Assembly: GCA_019359045.1 (NCBI GenBank)
Contig: JAHHIA010000004.1
Location: forward strand, 434,001 to 498,000
Reading direction: 5' to 3'
Source of the DNA: Scytolyngbya sp. HA4215-MV1
GTDB lineage: Bacteria; Cyanobacteriota; Cyanobacteriia; Leptolyngbyales; Leptolyngbyaceae
DNA: 64,000 bases
The notes under the pieces were generated by a model, which made no database searches, was not told where the DNA came from, and saw nothing but the letters and a program-made list of their open reading frames with translations. Positions within the stretch are counted from its first letter, which is position 1, and each line of letters begins with the position of its first letter. Position numbers and translations under genes: made by a program. Shown here piece by piece: positions 1 through 10,216 of the stretch.

Positions 1-1598
1 TTGGTTTCTTGCAAGGAAACCCTACCGACCTCCAGGTTAGAAGCCTTTAAGATGTCATTGATCAAAGAAAGTAAATGCGTTCCACTACGATAGATGATTT
101 TGATGTTTTCCGACTGTTGGGGAGTGAGCGAAAGGTCCTGTTTCAGAACCTGAGAAAAGCCCAGAATAGCATTGAGTGGAGTTCTCAATTCGTGACTCAT
201 GCTGGCAAGAAACTCACTTTTGGCACGATTGGCATCCGCACTGCGGACGGCTTCGTGCAAGGCGATTTCTTTGGCTTTGGCTAGCTCTTCTGTGCGCTGT
301 TCCACTCGATTTTCGAGTTCGGTGAAGGATGTTTTTAATTTGGCTGCCATACGATTGAACGATTGGGCGAGGAGTTGTAGTTCGCGCGCACCTTTCACAT
401 CAATAGCGTGGTCGAGATCATTGTTAGAGATGGCTTGGCTGGCAATCACCAATCGATGAATCGGGTGGGTAATCCAACGAGAGGTGATTAAGCCGGATAG
501 GGTTGCCAGTGCCAGCGATAAGAAACACAATAGGATGGTTGTGCGAGTGTTGGTGTTGATTTGCTCCATGAAGTCGGATTCTGGCACCACCACCACTACG
601 AGCCAGTTCAACCCGAGCGCGTTTCGCCAGGGGGTAACTTGCACAAATTTGTGTTTACCCCCGATCGCAAACTCCAATTGTTGGCTAGTTTGAATGCGAT
701 CGAGACTTTGAAAGTGCTGAGTGAGGAAAGTGGCAGTCGATTGGATTAAAGGATCAGAGCTGGCGATCGCTTTCACCCGATGGGCATTACCATTTGTCAC
801 ACTGAAAGGGAGGCTTTGACCGGAACAAGCAACCAGCAATCCATTTCGCTCCAGGATAAAAGTTCGGCTAGAGGGGCTAATATTCAACGTTTGAAGATAG
901 GTGCCGATTTGAGACAAGATCAAATCCACCCCAACCACACCAATGATTTGCTGCCGAGTGTCGAACACAGGATAACTGGCAGAAATGGAAAGAACTTCAG
1001 GTTTGTCATCCCATTGATAAATTTGTGTCCATAAAGGTTTTTTAGCTTTGACCGCATCGGTATACCAGGCTTCGACCATTGGTGTGTAATCTTTCACGGC
1101 AATCCGACGGGTGCGATCGCCCTGCTGATTCGTTTCATACACATATAACTGCCCGCCTGTCCGTTGGTGCGAACGTTCATTAATCAGCAAGCTGCCATTG
1201 TCCAGCCGCTCGACCCCTATAAAATCTCCCTGAGTATTCGCAAAATTGACATATCCCACATTAAAGATTTGCATTTGCTTCCAAAAGAAAGTACCCACTT
1301 GTTGGAAATTTTGTAAATCTAATAATTTTAAGTTGATTGCTTCAAGATTAATTTGATTAATCACCAGGGGCTCTTCTAATTCTTCTTTCAAGAATTCCGT
1401 GACTTGAGAACTGGCTTTGACGCGCAACTGCATTGCCAAAACGTTCACTGCTTTTTGTCCATGCTGTAAGGAAAACCAACCTGTTAAACCGACTGCAGCA
1501 AAAATTTGTAGAACAAATGGAACGACCAAAACAAGCCGTAACGGTGTTTTCCCTAAGGTTTTAAAGACAAGAGTAGAAAGGGCGGAAGAGCGTTTCAC
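1..1598 (-). CDS. Cache-HAMP sensor histidine kinase (3' end outside window)
   Basis: The minus-strand frame is open from a GTG at 1598 to the window edge, so the C-terminal part is missing. The N-terminus is basic, followed by a membrane segment (LRLVLVVPFVLQIFAAVGL). A long extracytoplasmic region follows with dCache features, including FDTRQQIIGVVGVDLILSQI and FILERNGLLVACSG. A second membrane helix (TTILLCFLSLALATLSGLI) leads into a HAMP linker (SRWITHPIHRLVIAS), a coiled coil ending ERTEELAKAKEIA-like, and then HisKA with the phospho-acceptor motif [16 protein letters not shown]. It is a membrane sensor kinase that reads a periplasmic small ligand of unknown identity. It is probably the last or near-last gene of the signalling run, 149 bp after the CHASE2 kinase. 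No ATG lies upstream in frame before a TGA, so GTG is the best start. Any HATPase, REC or tail domain lies outside the window. Confidence 0.88.
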   Translation of the reverse strand, partial: MKRSSALSTLVFKTLGKTPLRLVLVVPFVLQIFAAVGLTGWFSLQHGQKAVNVLAMQLRVKASSQVTEFLKEELEEPLVINQINLEAINLKLLDLQNFQQVGTFFWKQMQIFNVGYVNFANTQGDFIGVERLDNGSLLINERSHQRTGGQLYVYETNQQGDRTRRIAVKDYTPMVEAWYTDAVKAKKPLWTQIYQWDDKPEVLSISASYPVFDTRQQIIGVVGVDLILSQIGTYLQTLNISPSSRTFILERNGLLVACSGQSLPFSVTNGNAHRVKAIASSDPLIQSTATFLTQHFQSLDRIQTSQQLEFAIGGKHKFVQVTPWRNALGLNWLVVVVVPESDFMEQINTNTRTTILLCFLSLALATLSGLITSRWITHPIHRLVIASQAISNNDLDHAIDVKGARELQLLAQSFNRMAAKLKTSFTELENRVEQRTEELAKAKEIALHEAVRSADANRAKSEFLASMSHELRTPLNAILGFSQVLKQDLSLTPQQSENIKIIYRSGTHLLSLINDILKASNLEVGRVSLQET

Positions 1599-1620
1599 GA
1601 TGCAACCATTTAAAAGGCTA

Positions 1621-1644
1621 AAAATGAGCCATTTAGCTCATTTT
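1621..1644 (-). terminator. stem-loop between kinase genes
   Basis: A perfect 9-bp inverted repeat (AAAATGAGC / GCTCATTTT) with a 6-base loop lies in the 149-bp gap between the CHASE2 kinase and the Cache kinase, only about 20 bases before the latter's GTG. Read on the minus strand it ends in a short T run. It could be a weak terminator or attenuator that sets the level of the last kinase, or an RNA-processing hairpin. The stem is AT-rich, so strength is doubtful. Confidence 0.4.
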
Positions 1645-1747
1645 GACGTTGAACGATCGATAAGAAAAGCGGCAAAGTAGGGACTATGTGAGGAAGATTT
1701 TTTGAAAGTGTACAGGATCAAAAACATCTCACTTTTGCGATCGAGTA

Positions 1748-4700
1748 TTAATCCATAAACTGTTTCGTTAGGTCTGTGATTTTATCAAAACGGAATTCAT
1801 GGCTCCAGGCAGCTAACGTTGTGGCTAGCAAAGACTGGGTCTGAGGAATTTGCTCAATTAACTGAAGGATTTGATGATCAAACCCTTTCACCGCTGCCTC
1901 ATGGAGTTGGTTGATCCATTCAGCGGGCATTTGAGCAAGATAAAGATGCAGCGTCGAGACACCTGCTATTTCTTCATTCTTCCCAAAATGGGGCTCCTTT
2001 TTTCCAGTTGTATTTTCGTAGACATATTGTGCCCCAAGATGCTTCGCTAGCTTGGCGAGTAACTTTTCTTCTTCGATCGGCTTACGAAGAAAATCATCGC
2101 AACCTGCGGCTAAAGCCGTTAGCTGGGTATCTTCAAAAACGCTGGCAGTCAGCGCGATAATTTTAGTGGGAGTCGTTCTTAAAGTTTTATCCATTTGTTC
2201 CATGGCTCGGATGCGGCGAGTGGCTTCATCCCCGTTCATCACTGGCATCCGCATATCCATCAAAATCAAATCGGGTTTCCAACTTTGCCAAAGTGCCACA
2301 CCCACTTCTCCATTCGGGGCTTCACGAGTCACAAACCCCAAACGGGATAATAACTGAACCACTAGTTGACTATTTTCCCAGCGATCTTCCACAATCAAAA
2401 TACGATAGCCGGGTTGCGTAGGCACTAAAGCAATGATGGGATGATTTTCCAGAGCAGGCAAAATGTCTTTACTGCTTGCAGCATCGACCCAAATCTCAAA
2501 CTTGAAAATACTTCCGTAATGCATTCGACTGTGAACTGTAATATCACCTCCCATCAGGCTGACGAATTTACGGCTGATGGTAAGACCTAGACCTGTTCCT
2601 TCATTCGCTTGACGACCCGTAGTGGTTTGGACAAAAGGACGAAACAAATTTTGAACCTCTTCAGGGGCAATCCCAGGACCCGTATCTTCGACCTCAAAAA
2701 AGAGTCGGATAATGGGGGGAGATGGAGCTGAGAGCGCAGAGGGCACGGTGGGCTGTGTCCGTTCCTGGGTCGGGGCAGTTTCGCCTGCCCAACCCTTCCC
2801 ATTTCTTTCTTCTGCGCTTACCCGCAAAATCACCTGCCCTTGGGATGTAAATTTGATGGCATTGCCTAATAAGTTAAGCAAAACTTGACGAAGTTTATTT
2901 TCGTCCGTGGTGATGTATTGGGGAAGATTGGCGGCGCATTCAAAGCATAATTGAAGTCCTTTTGCCGTCGCTTTGACTTGCATCATCTCTTCCAGGGTCT
3001 GCAAAAGATGATAGAGATCAAAGCTGGCGATATTGAGCTTAATTTTACCGGCTTCAATTTTGGACATTTCCAGGACATCGTTGATCAGTTCTAGAAGATG
3101 GTGTCCGCTGCGATTGATGATATCAAGGTATTTCTTGTTTTCTTCGTTTAAGGATTTGTCATGTCCCATGACCTGGGTAAAGCCAAGAATGGCGTTGAGG
3201 GGAGTTCGCAGTTCATGACTGATGTTTGCCAGAAATTCGCTTTTGGCGCGGTTGGCATTCTTGCTACGAAGGGCTTCTCGAATGGCAGTTTCTTTGGCTG
3301 CTTGAAGCGCAATTTCGGTTTGCTTGCGTTCTGTAACGTCTTCTAGCAAAAGCAAAAAGCCCTCTAATTCGTTGAGGGGGATGTTGGATGGGTTGACTGT
3401 GCTCTGCTGGACGATCGGTTGTAAGACAATATCGAACCACTGATCCTGGTGGTGCAGATCGTTGTGCTTCACAGGGTGACCCGTTTTTAGGGATGCCAAA
3501 CTTGTTTGCCATTGTTCGGGGCTGAGCCAGAGGGGAACCATCTGATGGCTTAATTGACTGCCGACTTTTACCCGTAGCCATTTTGAAGCGAGTGGGTTAC
3601 AAAACCAGATTTTTCCTTGCAGGTTGGCGGCGAGCAGCCCGATCGACAAACTCTGGGCGATCGTCGCTTGCGTTGATTGGGAACGGGCAAATTGTTCTGC
3701 CAGATCTGCCAACTGAGCAATCCCCCAAAAACCGTCTTGCGATCGGGGACACTCGAGTCTCTGAACTGGCAGAGTGGAAGCAGCAGTATAGACAACCAAA
3801 TCTTGATGATATTGTTGCCAGAGTTGGGCAATTTGTTGATGCAGTAAGTGGTTTTCTCTCAGCCGCTCACTCAGGGTAACCGCACCAGCGGTTACCGAAA
3901 CGAGAATGATGGGAAAGGTGATCGGCGGCAGATAATTGTTTTGTAGCAAGAGCAAGCTGATCATGCCCCAACTAACACATACGCCAACGACCACAATGAT
4001 TTGTTGGCGTGTATTCCAACCCACCATAACCCAGCTCAGCCCTGGCCCTCCCATCAATAGAATCAGCCATAGCCAATAGCGGCTCAGGGGATGCAGACTA
4101 TTTTGTTCGAGAAGATTTTGAATCACGGTGGCATGGAGATACACGCTACTCGCAGGGGGATTGCGGTCAAACGGGGTGATCAGCGAATCCAATGCTGTAG
4201 CAGTGACTCCAACTAGAACGATTTTGTGTCGAAATGCCTGGGCTGGCACTCTGCCCTGAACCACATCAGCAAACGAGTATTGTTGTAGTTGTTTGGCTGA
4301 GCCAACCCAGTTAATCCAAAATGGTTGGTCATCTTTGGGCAGTGGGATGCGAGTACGCACCAGGCTGTAAGCTTCGACTGCAACCACCGATAGAGCAGCC
4401 TGCCCTTGCACTTGCAAATCGATTTGTCGCACTAGCCCATCAGTATCTGTACGAGTGAGGACATGCCCGGTCGCGATCGCAGCAGATTCTAACTCAGGGA
4501 CGGGCCACAAGGGCGTGCCGGTCATATCCCAGGCTTGAGCCAGCACCACTCGCCCCTGCTCCATAATGGCTTGTGCTAATTGAGCATCATCGGGGCTGGG
4601 TTCCGACCAAATGAGATCCATCACAACGACGCTGGCTTCCGAGGTTGAGAGGGTATCCAATAATTTGAGATATTTTTGTCGCGACCAGGGAAATCGCCCC

Positions 4701-4903
4701 AATTGTTTTAGGCTATCATCGTCGATCGTGATCAGTGCTAAACGATTGTCCCAGGCGACAGGACCTCTGAGCCGAAACAACGTCTGGTAGGCAATTTGTT
4801 CCAGGGGTTGAAACGCTTTGAGCCCCAAAAAAGCAGCGATCGCTAGCGCAGTTAGACTACCGGGCAAAAAGCGCCACCTGTGCTTGCGGAGATACTTTCT
4901 CAT
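1748..4903 (-). CDS. CHASE2 hybrid histidine kinase (CHASE2-3TM-PAS-HisKA-HATPase-REC-tail)
   Basis: 1051 aa. An N-terminal membrane helix (about residues 13-30) is followed by an extracytoplasmic CHASE2 sensor (about 40-270, with LALITIDDDSL and FPWSRQKYLKLLD). Three closely spaced helices (YWLWLILLMGGPGL, IIVVVGVCVSWGMI, ITFPIILVSVTAGAV) form the standard CHASE2 exit. A PAS domain (about 405-520) precedes HisKA ([16 protein letters not shown], His near 563). HATPase_c shows N (NLLGNAIKF), G1 (DTGPGIAPEE) and G2 (GTGLGL) boxes. A REC domain follows with its acceptor Asp in LMDMRMP and Lys in RKPIEEE. The last 60 residues are the tail also found in four neighbouring kinases. The ATG overlaps the stop of the upstream FecR gene by 4 bases, so the two are translationally coupled. 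The variable loop before the G1 box is expanded and Pro/Ser-rich here. Confidence 0.95.
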   Translation of the reverse strand: MRKYLRKHRWRFLPGSLTALAIAAFLGLKAFQPLEQIAYQTLFRLRGPVAWDNRLALITIDDDSLKQLGRFPWSRQKYLKLLDTLSTSEASVVVMDLIWSEPSPDDAQLAQAIMEQGRVVLAQAWDMTGTPLWPVPELESAAIATGHVLTRTDTDGLVRQIDLQVQGQAALSVVAVEAYSLVRTRIPLPKDDQPFWINWVGSAKQLQQYSFADVVQGRVPAQAFRHKIVLVGVTATALDSLITPFDRNPPASSVYLHATVIQNLLEQNSLHPLSRYWLWLILLMGGPGLSWVMVGWNTRQQIIVVVGVCVSWGMISLLLLQNNYLPPITFPIILVSVTAGAVTLSERLRENHLLHQQIAQLWQQYHQDLVVYTAASTLPVQRLECPRSQDGFWGIAQLADLAEQFARSQSTQATIAQSLSIGLLAANLQGKIWFCNPLASKWLRVKVGSQLSHQMVPLWLSPEQWQTSLASLKTGHPVKHNDLHHQDQWFDIVLQPIVQQSTVNPSNIPLNELEGFLLLLEDVTERKQTEIALQAAKETAIREALRSKNANRAKSEFLANISHELRTPLNAILGFTQVMGHDKSLNEENKKYLDIINRSGHHLLELINDVLEMSKIEAGKIKLNIASFDLYHLLQTLEEMMQVKATAKGLQLCFECAANLPQYITTDENKLRQVLLNLLGNAIKFTSQGQVILRVSAEERNGKGWAGETAPTQERTQPTVPSALSAPSPPIIRLFFEVEDTGPGIAPEEVQNLFRPFVQTTTGRQANEGTGLGLTISRKFVSLMGGDITVHSRMHYGSIFKFEIWVDAASSKDILPALENHPIIALVPTQPGYRILIVEDRWENSQLVVQLLSRLGFVTREAPNGEVGVALWQSWKPDLILMDMRMPVMNGDEATRRIRAMEQMDKTLRTTPTKIIALTASVFEDTQLTALAAGCDDFLRKPIEEEKLLAKLAKHLGAQYVYENTTGKKEPHFGKNEEIAGVSTLHLYLAQMPAEWINQLHEAAVKGFDHQILQLIEQIPQTQSLLATTLAAWSHEFRFDKITDLTKQFMD

Positions 4904-5748
4904 AGTCGGATTTTGAGTGGATGATCCTGCCGCCGCCCGAGCGGAGTAACGACCGTTACTTGAAGAGTTTGATTCAAGATGGCAGGGAGCAAGAGTTCAA
5001 ACCGTCCATTGCGATCGGTGGTTTGTGGCTTTTCGCCGAGGAAAACAGTATTCACCGGATCAACTTGACCAATTAATCGAATTCGACGATTGTTGCCGAC
5101 CAGTTCGCGCTCAATTCGATAGTTTAACGTAGTGTCATCTTTCAGGGGGACAGCGGGCAAAGGGGGTTCCCCAGGAATCGTGAGGTTTTGAAATCCGGCG
5201 GGTACCGCAACAGTCTTGCCCTGAGCCGTTGTAATTACTTTTCCCGCCCGCGTCGCTAGCCCAGTTTTACCATCAGGTTGTACACCAATGCCAAACTGCG
5301 TGCCTCGTACCGCACTCACCCCGGCTGGAGTTTGAATCTCCAGATTTGATCCGCGACGGGTAAATCGCCGGATTTGTAAACGAACTTGCCCTTTTATAAC
5401 GTTTAAGCGGGTAATCCGTCCGGTGTCTGGAGCAACCTTTAACCATGCCACCTTAACCTGTGTATTTTCTGCAACATTGACAAAGCCAATGCCAGTGTCA
5501 ACTTCTAAAGTCGTCGCAGAATGTTTGCCCGTACTCACACCATCGCCCACTGTCTGCAAGCGATCGCCCGATTGAGCAGAGCGAGGTGCTGCCCCTTGTC
5601 TCAGATAAGTGACATTGCCCAGAATTTGCCTGATTGCCAACCAGCGCTCGATCCGCACAGAAATGGGCTGTTGAGCAGCACTTTGCCAACCCAGACCGAG
5701 CAGCAACAAAGACGCCAGCGTTGTAATAAGCGGAAGAGTCAGTTTCAC
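4900..5748 (-). CDS. exported FecR-domain protein coupled to CHASE2 kinase
   Basis: 282 aa starting at GTG, with a clear signal peptide (LPLITTLASLLLLGLGWQ, cleavage likely after SAAQQ). A FecR-type domain follows at about residues 55-190, with GDRLQTVGDGVSTG, VIKGQVRLQIRRF and TPAGVSAVRGTQFGI, the usual repeat of short beta strands. The C-terminal third (about 210-282) looks like a small beta sandwich (RIRLIGQVDPVNTVFLGEK). The stop overlaps the start of the CHASE2 kinase by 4 bases. FecR domains sense or transmit envelope signals. The coupling suggests that this periplasmic protein presents a signal to, or modulates, the CHASE2 domain. That role is inferred from gene order, not demonstrated. 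Confidence 0.88.
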   Translation of the reverse strand: MKLTLPLITTLASLLLLGLGWQSAAQQPISVRIERWLAIRQILGNVTYLRQGAAPRSAQSGDRLQTVGDGVSTGKHSATTLEVDTGIGFVNVAENTQVKVAWLKVAPDTGRITRLNVIKGQVRLQIRRFTRRGSNLEIQTPAGVSAVRGTQFGIGVQPDGKTGLATRAGKVITTAQGKTVAVPAGFQNLTIPGEPPLPAVPLKDDTTLNYRIERELVGNNRRIRLIGQVDPVNTVFLGEKPQTTDRNGRFELLLPAILNQTLQVTVVTPLGRRQDHPLKIRL

Positions 5749-5822
5749 AATAAATTTTCTTTAGGAGAAATTTTTGCTTAGCTAGAAACCAATTTTTGCG
5801 TCAGGAATTGCCCACCACTCGA

Positions 5823-8800
5823 TTATTTTTCTAACTGAAGTGCCTGAGCAGAATTTTCAACGGTTCGAGTCAGTTGAATCAGCTTTTCAAAACAAAAGTT
5901 ATTAACTAAGTTTTCCAACGCTTTGCCGATCGTCCTATGGCTAACCGGAATCTGTTGAATTAGCTCAAGTAGCTGATAGTCTCTGCCTTCAATTGCGGCT
6001 TGATGCAGTTTGGCAATCCATTCATCAGGCATGACTTGTAAATGCTCAGGAGTTAACCAATTGTCTCCCATTTTTTCGGCGACCGGATTTTGTACCCCCG
6101 ATCGCGATTCATTTTCTTCGTAAATAAATTGAACCTGCAAATATTCAGTCAATTTGGCAAAAATAACCGCTTCCTGAAAAGGTTTGCGGATAAAGTCATC
6201 ACAGCCAACCTCCAGAATGGTTGAGCGATCTTCTTCAAAAGCGCTACTGGTGACAGCAATGATGATAGTCTCTTTGCCTGTCATCGTTGCTTTAATGTGC
6301 TTCGTCGCCTCATAGCCACTCATCACCGGCATTTGCATGTCCATCCAAATTAAATGAGGATGCCAGCTTTGCCATAAGGCAATTCCTTCCTGCCCATTGC
6401 GGGCAACTTTGACCTCAAACCCGACCGGCTCCAGAAGCTCCATTAAAAGCAAGCTGTTTTCCCACTTATCCTCCACAATCAACAGTCGATAGGTTGGCTG
6501 ATTGGGCTGACACCCAATCACACGAGGAGCCACACCCAAACTTGAAGGCAGTGTGATTGGCGCTAAAGTGGTTTGGATATCAAAGCAAAAACGACTGCCA
6601 TAACCAGGGGTGCTCGTCACGACAATGGCTCCCCCCAAGAGTTCAACAAATTTATGGCTAATTGCCAGTCCCAACCCAGTTCCCTCCGAAGAAGTTAGCC
6701 CAGAGCGAGTTTGGACAAACGGTTTGAAGAGGCGTTGGATTTCTTCAGGTGCGATCCCCGAACCTGTATCTTCAACTTCAAAAAATAGTTTGGTAGGTGT
6801 AGAGAAAGCCGGTGAGGAAGATAGCGCAGGAAGAGCAGTGGAATCTCCCCCTGCTCCACGCTGCCGCGTCTCCGTGTCCTCGTGTCTCCATGTCCCCGTG
6901 TCTCCCCGTCTCTGGGTCTGTCGATCGCTGACTTCCTCCTCCACCCTGACTCGCAATATCACGCCGCCTTCAGCTGTAAACTTGATGGCGTTGTCCAGCA
7001 AATTGAGGAGGATTTGACGGAGTTTATTTTCATCGGTGGTGATGTATCTTGGCACTCTCGTGCTGCGCTCGAAGCTGAGGGTTAAGTGTTTGGCGATCGC
7101 CTTCACCCGAATCATCTCTTCCAAACTGTTGAGTAAGTGGTATAGATCAACGTTGGTGGGGGTGAGCTTCATGCGACCCGCTTCGATTTTGGACATTTCT
7201 AACACATCGTTGATTAAGCCCAACAAGTGATGCCCACTACGATTAATGATTTCGAGATGTTTTTGATGATCTGGATTGAGTGTGTGGTCATGGCTCATGA
7301 TCTGGGTAAAGCCCAGAATTGCATTCAGGGGGGTGCGTAGCTCGTGGCTAATATTTGCCAAAAATTCGCTCTTGGCATGGTTAGCGGCTTCTGCTGCATC
7401 TCTCGCTTTTTCGAGATCGGCAGATTGCTTTTGGGTTTGAGCGAGCAGTTCTGCCTGTTGCAGGGCTACTCCCAACTGGGTGCTAATGTGCACAACTAGC
7501 CCAGTTTCAGTGCTTTCCCAATGGCGTGGACCCGAATTTTGATAGCTTGCTAGTAGCCCCCAAAGCTTCTTCTCCTGAAAAATAGGCACGATGATGTAGG
7601 CTTTAGCGTGAAAATTTTCGAGTAGTTGGAGATATTGCCCATCGAGCTGCGCCTGGGAAACATCAGAAACACAGCGATAGCAGAGGCTATGGCTGAAATC
7701 AGAACTAAAATACTCTTCCGAACAGGGTGCCGATGCTGACCTATCTTGGGTTTGCCAGGTTTTGACGATGCAGCGATCGTCAAAACAGGCTTCATCCAAC
7801 AAGGCAGGATCGCGAACACACATTTCAGTCAGTGAGCTCCACGGGCTGGCAACCGATTCTGCTACACAGGTGCCTTGTTTCGCGGTATCAAAGCGATAAA
7901 TAACCACCCGATCGCAATTTAAGACCTCTCGCATTTCATCCACAGTAGCGTTGAAGATCTGCTCCATGTCGAGGGTACGGCGCATCCGCTCCACTACTCT
8001 CAACGCTGCTTTTTCGCGCTTTGCAGCTTCACGCAAAGCATTTTCTGCCAGTTTGCGATCGGTAATATCTGTAGCAACCCCCAGCACCAGAGCTGACTGG
8101 TCATGGACGGAAAAAATAGGTTTTTTAATGGTTTGGAAGTAGCGACTTTCGCCTGTTGCAGAAGTCACCTTTTCTTCGATCAACTTAGGTTGCTGAGACA
8201 AGATGACAGCTTGATCATCTGCCAAAAAATGCTCGACTTCAGCCGGATTGGGGTTAAAGTCGGCATCGGTTTTACCAATCAGGTCTTCAACCGTAGTACC
8301 GTAAATTTCTGCAACCGCTTGATTGGCTAAGACAAATCGCCCATACCAGTCTTTCGCAAAAATTAAGTTAGGCGGTCCATCAATAACACTGCGTAAGAAA
8401 ACTTGCTGTCGCCTGAGCACACTTTCTGCGTTCTTTAACTCACTGATGTCGGTATGAGAGCCAACCATCCGAATGGCATTGCCTTGCTCATCCCAGAGCG
8501 CTTGCCCACGTCCCAAGATCCATTTGTAGCTCCCATCTTTACAACGCAGACGATATTCTTCCATGAAGAAGGGAGTTTCTCGGTTTAAGTGTGCCTGGTT
8601 GGCTGAGATCACCCGATCGAGATCTTCGGGATGAATGCGACTGGACCATTCAACATTATGGGTGTCAACTTCATCTTTGTCATAGCCCAACATTTCGCTC
8701 CAGCGCTCGGAATGGAAGGCTTCTAAGGTTTTGAGATCGACATCAAAAATGCCATCGTTGCTGCCTTTAATTGCCAATTGCCAGCGTTCTTCACTGGCTT

Positions 8801-10205
8801 TGAGTTTGGCTTCGGCTTGTTTGCGATCGGTGATATCGCGCTGCACACCAAAGTGCCCAGTGATGTGCCCATGGGCATCGTAAAGACAAATGTAATCACC
8901 TTCGATCCAAATCGGGGTGCCATCCAGCTTGCGTTCATCCGTTTCAACGTGCAATCGTCCGGCATCAAAAAGCTGCTGCCAGAGGTCTCTACCGTAAGCA
9001 AGATTGTGCTCAAAAAAATCATTGGGGGTCAACCCTAAAAACTGCTCCCGTTCAGCCCCGTATTGCTTCAGGATGGCACTGTTGACCTTAGTAAAGCGCT
9101 GATGGGCAAACACATAATCGAGCACTTGTTCTTTATCCACGGTGTCATCCCATTGCACGGGTTGATCCAGCATCATGAAGAAAAAACCGTCTAAAGATTG
9201 CGAGAAGAAAAGTTGCAGATGTTCTTCCGCTTGCTTGCGTTCGTGAATTTCTCGCCGAAGTTGAATATTTTGCTGATCCAACAATTCTCGTTGTCGTTTT
9301 TCGCGCTCCAGTAGGCTTACTTGCGCCAGAGCAATTCCTGCCTGGGCTGCGATCGACTCGATCACGTGGATATCATGACTGGTCCACTGGCGAAACCGAT
9401 CGCACTGATTGAGCACTAATAGACCATTCGGCATGCCTTGATAGGATGTCCGAATCATTAATACTGACTTTAGCTCAATCTCTTGAAAGAGCGGTTCTAA
9501 GTCCTGGAAAAGCGGATTGGCATAAACATTTGGAACTGCCATTGCCCGTTCTTGATGGAATATTTGCATCCAGGGAAAGTTTTTTTTAATCGGCAATATC
9601 CTGCCTGTAATGGGAGCATATTTGGACTCCACATACTCTGCCACAACTGGCAACCGTCGGGTTGGCTTTTGAGTATAAGCAAATAAGATACAACGATCGA
9701 CTCCGAAGGCTTGCCCAACTTGAAAAACTATCGTTTCAAAGAGTTGTTGAGGATCAAGTTGAGCCCGGATAGCATCAGTGATTTTTTGCAGCAGCAAAGC
9801 CCGTTTGAGTTGGCGTTTAAGGGCGTTTTCTGATTGTTTGCGATCGCTAATATTTTGAACAGTTTTGATAAAATGCTGAGGTTCGCCTTGTTGATTACGA
9901 ACCAGTGCAATCGAAGTCATCACCCAAATAGAGGAATGATTTTTATTTAGGTATCGTTCTTCAATTGAACCATTGAGAACTGTGCCTTCCAATAAGGAAC
10001 TTTGGTACGTCTGATGTGCAGCGCGATCGTCCGGATGAAGGTTTTCCAGAAACGATCGCAGCATTAAATCTTCACGCGAATAGTCTAAAAGACGGCAAAA
10101 TGCTGAATTAACCATCATCCATTCACCGCTCAGACTCACTTGAGCCATGCCAACGGCTGCCTGCTCAAATAGGGAACGAAAATTGACTTCACTATCTAAT
10201 TGCAT
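5823..10205 (-). CDS. soluble multi-PAS/GAF hybrid histidine kinase (1460 aa)
   Basis: No membrane helix. Domain order: PAS (about 10-125), GAF (150-320), PAS (340-470), PAS (475-600), PAS (605-725), GAF (735-940), HisKA with [16 protein letters not shown] (His near 955), HATPase_c (about 1060-1240; [16 protein letters not shown]), REC (about 1245-1365; Asp in [10 protein letters not shown], Lys in RKPF) and the shared tail. The second GAF resembles cyanobacteriochrome GAFs ([18 protein letters not shown]), but Gln-Tyr replace the bilin-binding Cys-His, so covalent bilin attachment is unlikely; an EACF motif remains. The loop between the N and G1 boxes carries an insert encoded by a heptamer-like repeat (nt about 6850-6930). 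The ATG has a strong purine-rich SD (AAGGGGGG). The gap to the next gene downstream (FecR) is 74 bp and to the gene upstream only 11 bp. Confidence 0.95.
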   Translation of the reverse strand: MQLDSEVNFRSLFEQAAVGMAQVSLSGEWMMVNSAFCRLLDYSREDLMLRSFLENLHPDDRAAHQTYQSSLLEGTVLNGSIEERYLNKNHSSIWVMTSIALVRNQQGEPQHFIKTVQNISDRKQSENALKRQLKRALLLQKITDAIRAQLDPQQLFETIVFQVGQAFGVDRCILFAYTQKPTRRLPVVAEYVESKYAPITGRILPIKKNFPWMQIFHQERAMAVPNVYANPLFQDLEPLFQEIELKSVLMIRTSYQGMPNGLLVLNQCDRFRQWTSHDIHVIESIAAQAGIALAQVSLLEREKRQRELLDQQNIQLRREIHERKQAEEHLQLFFSQSLDGFFFMMLDQPVQWDDTVDKEQVLDYVFAHQRFTKVNSAILKQYGAEREQFLGLTPNDFFEHNLAYGRDLWQQLFDAGRLHVETDERKLDGTPIWIEGDYICLYDAHGHITGHFGVQRDITDRKQAEAKLKASEERWQLAIKGSNDGIFDVDLKTLEAFHSERWSEMLGYDKDEVDTHNVEWSSRIHPEDLDRVISANQAHLNRETPFFMEEYRLRCKDGSYKWILGRGQALWDEQGNAIRMVGSHTDISELKNAESVLRRQQVFLRSVIDGPPNLIFAKDWYGRFVLANQAVAEIYGTTVEDLIGKTDADFNPNPAEVEHFLADDQAVILSQQPKLIEEKVTSATGESRYFQTIKKPIFSVHDQSALVLGVATDITDRKLAENALREAAKREKAALRVVERMRRTLDMEQIFNATVDEMREVLNCDRVVIYRFDTAKQGTCVAESVASPWSSLTEMCVRDPALLDEACFDDRCIVKTWQTQDRSASAPCSEEYFSSDFSHSLCYRCVSDVSQAQLDGQYLQLLENFHAKAYIIVPIFQEKKLWGLLASYQNSGPRHWESTETGLVVHISTQLGVALQQAELLAQTQKQSADLEKARDAAEAANHAKSEFLANISHELRTPLNAILGFTQIMSHDHTLNPDHQKHLEIINRSGHHLLGLINDVLEMSKIEAGRMKLTPTNVDLYHLLNSLEEMIRVKAIAKHLTLSFERSTRVPRYITTDENKLRQILLNLLDNAIKFTAEGGVILRVRVEEEVSDRQTQRRGDTGTWRHEDTETRQRGAGGDSTALPALSSSPAFSTPTKLFFEVEDTGSGIAPEEIQRLFKPFVQTRSGLTSSEGTGLGLAISHKFVELLGGAIVVTSTPGYGSRFCFDIQTTLAPITLPSSLGVAPRVIGCQPNQPTYRLLIVEDKWENSLLLMELLEPVGFEVKVARNGQEGIALWQSWHPHLIWMDMQMPVMSGYEATKHIKATMTGKETIIIAVTSSAFEEDRSTILEVGCDDFIRKPFQEAVIFAKLTEYLQVQFIYEENESRSGVQNPVAEKMGDNWLTPEHLQVMPDEWIAKLHQAAIEGRDYQLLELIQQIPVSHRTIGKALENLVNNFCFEKLIQLTRTVENSAQALQLEK
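6850..6930 (-). repeat. STRR-like GGAGACACG repeats inside a kinase gene
   Basis: On the minus strand the sequence is a degenerate run of units such as GGAGACACG, GGGACATG, GAGACACG and AGGACACG. It stays in frame and codes for a polar stretch ([19 protein letters not shown]) in the HATPase loop before the G1 box. Similar purine-rich repeats lie in noncoding DNA at about 60855-60930, which fits a short tandem repeat of the cyanobacterial STRR kind that has entered a permissive loop. Confidence 0.7.
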
Positions 10206-10216
10206 AACAGCCCCCC

